A DNA stretch of 64,000 nucleotides, from NCBI GenBank assembly GCA_024036415.1, contig JAMWET010001220.1, forward strand, positions 1,178,001 to 1,242,000, in the 5' to 3' direction. Source of the stretch: Prochilodus magdalenae (Eukaryota > Chordata > Actinopteri > Characiformes > Prochilodontidae). The stretch's first letter is position 1. Each line of letters begins with the position of its first letter. Positions 37,013 to 64,000 of this stretch are shown here, piece after piece. Both the position numbers and the translations under genes were made by a program. The notes below the pieces were generated by a model. That model saw nothing but the letters and a program-made list of their open reading frames with translations, made no database searches and was not told the DNA's origin.

Positions 37013-38240
37013 CGTAGAGTCATTTCAGCGGTAAGTTCTCACCCAACTTGTGTGTTTCCAAGGACAAACGTTTAAAAAACCTACGTCCAGACAGGGAGAG
37101 ACCCTCATTTTGCCAAGTTCGCAAAACAGCAATGACCTCGTGGAGAAAAGTTGGAGGAGGAAAGGCACCTTCATACACAGGACAGCTCAGCCACGATACT
37201 CTACTCAGTCTGCAGTCTAAACGGAAACTACGTCACGTTCAAAGATCGGCCTTAAACGTCTCTGCTCATGCGCAGACGGAGCGTTGTCGGGAAGGAGGCA
37301 GGACTAGTGATTTTGATTCAATTTATTGAATCGATTCTGTCGAAGTGTCTGTGTAGACGAATCAAACATCCGATTCACAACCCAACTTCAGTCTTCAAGA
37401 TTAATGCACAGAGAAACATGCAGTTGCACTGCACAGCAAAATTCTTACTCTGCACTAGCTCCCGGTCTACAATTCCAATAGAAATACTAGGTACTGAAAA
37501 AAGGAGCCCATATATGTACTTTACAGTCTAATAGGGTAATGTAAGCCTGAAATGCATAGAACATATGTACAGTATGAAATATTTCAGCAAATGACAGAAC
37601 TGTGCAATATCAGCCAGTTATGCACTCAAGAATCATTATTGAGTATAAATGTATCATACATATTTGACTTTATTTATCTATTTTTATTATTGTTGTTGTT
37701 ATTATTATAAATAGTAGTAGTTGTTGTAAACAATTTGTCCTCTTTTTGTGCGTCGATTGCTCACCATTAGAAGCCACATTATTTCCACATTTTGAAATAA
37801 TCAAAATGGTAAACACAGATTAGGTGCACAACATTTTGAATGAGCGTTTTTATTTTACAGTAAGTGTGTACTCGTCCAGGGATGTTTGTCTTAGTATTAG
37901 GATGTTTGTATTCAAGCTGTAATATAAATACATTTTATGGAAGAATATAGTATAAAAATAGCGTGGAGTAACTAAGGCACAAAATCAGAGAAGTTCAATT
38001 TAATGTGAACATGTGAATCGGATCCGCTGATATATTCCTAAAGATTCAGTTCAAAGGAACGATTGGTTCACGAGTTCATCGCTACAGGAGAAATGGGTTC
38101 TGCTCTGTAGCTACAGAGCGGAGTACTATCGGCATGGAAAGCATTGGTCGCTGAAGCTGTTCAGCCAGTCTTCAGAAAAACACGTTACTCTGTCGTTTAA
38201 CTCGTTATCATATATGTGAACTCGGTTTGCCTCGCAGAAG
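37013..38240. promoter_or_regulatory. upstream region shared by ERN1 (+) and the snoRNA host gene (-)
   Basis: The two genes diverge from this 1.2-kb interval. Its ends (near 36980-37280 and 38060-38350) contain more CpG than the surroundings, consistent with two promoters. No TATA box or named factor site can be supported. Confidence 0.4.
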
Positions 38241-60229
<21,989 letters not shown>

Positions 60230-62200
60230 TATTTGCTAGACTGTAATGCCTTTGGGAGTCTTTTGCCATTATGAATGGACACATTCCAGGGTGAGCCTCT
60301 CTCTGAGGTGGCATGGTCCGGGCCTGCAGTGCCTGGGCCGTGTCTCTACAGGAGCTGCCATCCCGTCTCAAGTGCCTTACTTGGTGTGATATATATTTTT
60401 TTCCGTTCCCTCTCTCTCTCTTTTTAAAAAGACAAAAGGCTCTTTTCAGAGCTGCCTAGTGGTTCCTGGTGAAGCTAGGCTGGTGGATGCCTGAATTTGA
60501 TATGATTATTTGGACCATGAAGTTCTCATAAGAAGCTGATCTATTGTGTGTTGTTTTTTTCCCATTTTATAGCAAACTCTTTTGTAAAAGCTGAATACTG
60601 TGCTGCTCACACATGTATAAGGCAAGGACTATTGTTGAACACTTGAAGTGGTCGAGAGTAATTCTACTGTGCAATGTTGGTGATACTCGGTGAGATACCT
60701 CACTGTTAAGTATATATTTTTGTATATATTTTAATTGGTGATAATCAGTCCATGTGGCCAGTGTGCCTTTTTAAATCCCACTGTGCTCTGTGTCTTGGCT
60801 GTGAGGTCAGGGAGGTGTTTTGTTTTTTTTTTTTGTTTTTTTTTCCTCATCTATCGCTACGCTGCTGCTGGCTCTCTGCCTCTACCGTATCCAAAGGGGA
60901 ATTTATGTTCTGGAAATATTTGCGCGATTCAGTTTTTATTTTCACAGCTCACTGCCAGTCGATATCGCCTGTTAACATGTGCAATTTGATTGTCGGCACT
61001 CTGTAATCGCATGAACATGAAAACGGTGTAAACACGGTTCTTTAGTTTGGCTGTTGGTTTTAGTGATCACGTTATTGTTGTTAAAACTGTTTAAAAAGAA
61101 ATATGGGTTCATTTCAAAATAGAACAGTTATTTTAAACGGTCAGAGTGCCAGGCAATGTTCAGGAAATGTCGTCTGATCTTTCTCTTTGTCTCCCCCTGC
61201 TACTGCGACCAGACAACATTGGGCCAATTTAGAGTGTTTATGAAATTAATAAGGTTGTAAAATGAACGCAGAATTCCCTATGTCAGTGGTTGAGATGTGC
61301 ACATGTAAGTCATTCAGAGTGGTTTGATATGAAATGGTTAACTGCAGAGAAACATACTGAGTTTCTGCCCCCCAGCATTAACACCATTTCTACACCATAT
61401 CAAGTTTTGTATATGCAATGAAAACAGTAAAAATACTGGTACGTTGGGATCTCTTTTGCCTTTAAATGACCTGCGTGTTTCTGTTTTTAATGGATTTTAG
61501 GCAGAGCCTTATGCTAAAGAGTCATTTAAAAAGACATCAATCTGTGTACGCCTGTTCCCCATCACGTCTGAACAAATTTCACTCTAGTATTTCTCTATGG
61601 AACATTGCACATCAAAGCACTCATGGTTTGAATTAGAGCTAGGCAACTTGACAGAGTCCATCACAGTGATGATATGGATATGTACTGTCACAGTACAATA
61701 CAATATGGTTTTCTAAACATATAGTGCCAGTACTTACACAGACTAACTGCATGTTTCATTATAGAGCAACACAAGTTCTGTTTAACTAGATTTAAGGCAA
61801 CACAGCATCCAAAATATTAAACATCAGTTTTTGATCAGATGTGTGACAGTAAATATTGTGATGGTATGCTTTAGGAAAATTTTGAGTATACAGGGGTTAT
61901 ATTTTTGCCATATTGCCCACTTCAAGACTGAAGGAAGCAGTAAAGTTGTGCAGTGTGCAATTCCACTTTAATCTTTTCACCATTGCGTTTTATCATTTTA
62001 AATGCATTACTAGGGAAATTAACCACATTAAATTGTTACTTTATATGTTTTTTTCTACAGTGCATTTGAAACACAGATGTTAATTTATTTAATTCTTTTT
62101 TTTTATTTTTCCATGGAAAACCCAACCTGACCATTTTTATTGGTACAGGCTGCTGTTGTACAATGCCAAAATCCAAAATAAAGCATTAACAGTCTTTGAT
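60230..62200 (+). other. ern1: ERN1 3' UTR
   Basis: This is about 2 kb of AT-rich non-coding sequence after the ERN1 stop. The best poly(A) signal is AATAAA at 62177-62182; cleavage near 62200 is inferred. No other gene is seen inside. Confidence 0.6.
62177..62182 (+). terminator. ern1: candidate ERN1 poly(A) signal
   Basis: A canonical AATAAA, the only clear one on this strand in the 2 kb after the ERN1 stop; ATTAAA variants also occur nearby. Confidence 0.55.
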
Positions 62201-64000
62201 CTTACTTGGACTGCAGAAATCTAAGTTTCGTTTTCAGGCAAATGAAAGTGGGCGGCGGGTGGATTTCCGCAGGCAGTCCCGGGCCAGTCGGTAACAGTGC
62301 GAAGGTGGCTGTCGATTACAGCAAGTTGAGCTGCTGCTGGGTGCTGTAGATTTCCCGCTGAGCAACACGCCGTCCTGCATTTGTTCTCGTGTGATATCAG
62401 AGTGGGTAGTTAACATCTTGTTGTGATGATCGCACCGTTGGACTGAATCCGCGTGTACGGACTATTCGCTTAAGGAAACAAGGCCGACAAAACATGTTCA
62501 GCGGGACATCCGGCTGACTCGTATCAGCAAATAGAGCAAAGGAGAGAGGAAGAGGAGCCTGGAGACTGCACCAATTCCTGCAAACAGTGCACATATTTCG
62601 GAAAGATAAGGCATGTAGAGGTTAGTGTTCTTCCTGATGCATAGCTTTGTGTAATGTGCATCAAAAGTGTACCTCGGATGGTCTGTGGACACCATACTGG
62701 CAGTTGATGATCCGTATCGTGACCGCAGTACCTCAGGTTACTTTCTCCTTGAGGTAGAACTGACCTACCTGTCTCGTGTTTTGTTTGTCTGCGCCTGTTG
62801 CTCTGTGTAGCTCGTTGGGGTGGTGTGTGTTGTTGCTCTTATGTTACTTAAAAAGAGGTGTGGTCCCTGCACAGGCGTGGACAGACTGGAGCTGTGAGCT
62901 TAAATGACACATCTCTGCTTTTTAGGACACTTTTCTTTTCGTGTCTAAGCAGTAACATGCCGTCTCAGGGTGTTTTTCTGGCACTGTGTTATTCAACAAG
63001 AGCCTCGTACTGTGCAGTAAGGACTGTAGATGTACCGACATGCATTGCGAGTCAAATGTTGCTATGCAACGAGGAGACAGGCTTTATGTCAGGGGGCGCT
63101 GAGCCGCGGAAAACGAAACTTGTCAGACTCTCGCGTCTCCGGTGGAAACACGGGAGCGGTACAGCGATGTACGGAGGCCCGAGGGAACTTTGGGTTACTG
63201 CAGTCACACCACGAAGTATGCAGTGCAGTCCAGTCCGAGCTTCCCAGATAACTGTTTCCTGCACTCGTCTGAACTAGTGTCACACATGCTGCTGTAATCT
63301 GGTTCTTCTAGCAGTGCTTAAAGGAGCAGTTTGTAAAATTATGCAATCTGCGAGATTCATTCTCAACACAGTCCTTCCTTTCCATCTCTCCCTCTGTTCA
63401 CTTCCACCACTATGAATCGTCGCAAGTTGAGGATGAAACTTCATTCAGTAGTGGAAAGCAATGCCGACATTAACTCGTTGTTTTGCTGCTGTTTTTTGTT
63501 TCTTATTGTGTTTTGTTGTTGTTGTGTTGGAAGGTGTATTGCTGATCTAAGACATGTTTCTTATGTGGGGTGTTAAGGCAGACTAACACTACAGTGATTA
63601 CCACCTCTTCAGCTACAAAGTGATATCATGAGACAGGATTAGCTGGGGCTAGCTGGTTAAACAAAGCTGTTATTTATTCAAGTTCTGTTATTATTTATGA
63701 AATGAAATATTACTAAAATTGATCATTTCAGTGCATTTTGTAATATTTTTAACTACAAACCTTGTATAGTATGTATTGTATATTTTGTCATCTTACATAT
63801 GATTCGGCTATTCATATAATGGTGTCAGTTCTGCCAATTTAAGGTTAGACTGGTAGACCATATCCACTTTTGCAGGGTAGACTGGAGCAGGACGTTCCAG
63901 GGTGGGATTTTTTTTTTATTGTTTTAACTGCTTTCGGTATGTTGTGTAAGCATGTTCCAAGCTTTCTGGCAATAAGAATTGTGTTAAGAAATGAAAGCTG
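62201..64000. other. region downstream of ERN1, unassigned
   Basis: 62230-63280 is richer in GC and CpG than the flanks and could be the promoter or first exon of a further gene. The open frame at 62858-63277 has no recognisable family features. 63300-64000 is AT-rich with no visible gene. Confidence 0.35.

Noticed and set aside
38225..38240. A splice-acceptor-like cag just before the ERN1 ATG
   Set aside because: The preceding tract is weakly pyrimidine-rich and no upstream donor can be supported; it is more likely 5' UTR.
62858..63277. A 139-codon open frame downstream of ERN1
   Set aside because: No family features, splice context or good start; GC-rich sequence opens frames on both strands here.

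Overview
This window is vertebrate nuclear DNA. It has multi-exon genes with GT/AG introns, very long introns, microsatellites, Tc1-like transposon relics, a poly(A)-tailed LINE copy and palindromic MITEs. The repeat types point to a teleost fish, probably an ostariophysan; that finer placement is inference. No bacterial, phage or CRISPR-like content was seen.

Two protein genes lie in tandem on the + strand. TEX2, an ER lipid-transfer protein of the SMP family, has coding exons from 17407 to 33733 and a likely 5' non-coding exon at 3644-3732. ERN1 (IRE1-alpha), the ER-stress sensor kinase/endoribonuclease, has 22 coding exons from 38241 to 60229. All reading phases close across every junction: TEX2 gives 1079 residues before its first stop and ERN1 gives 1035. 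From memory, the order and orientation match the mammalian TEX2-ERN1 neighbourhood.

The most interesting part is between them, on the minus strand. A small spliced non-coding gene at about 36345-37012, together with the segment just beyond its likely 3' end, carries two snoRNAs. I can identify both from their guide sequences. One is a C/D snoRNA whose D' guide fits methylation of the SNORD104 site in 28S rRNA. The other is a two-hairpin H/ACA snoRNA whose pockets fit 18S U34 and U105, the SNORA76 (ACA62) targets. In mammals this is the SNHG25 locus, so the nested antisense snoRNA gene appears conserved to fish.

Layout: 1-17381, TEX2 upstream/first-intron sequence with transposon relics; 17382-33733, TEX2 coding exons, including a suspect rearranged block at 26126-28060; 33734-36166, TEX2 3' UTR and spacer; 36167-37012, the antisense snoRNA locus; 37013-38240, ERN1 upstream region; 38241-60229, ERN1; 60230 to about 62200, ERN1 3' UTR; the remainder is unassigned.

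The two proteins act at the same organelle: TEX2 moves lipid at ER contact sites and ERN1 monitors ER protein and lipid stress. The snoRNA locus serves rRNA modification and is independent of both.
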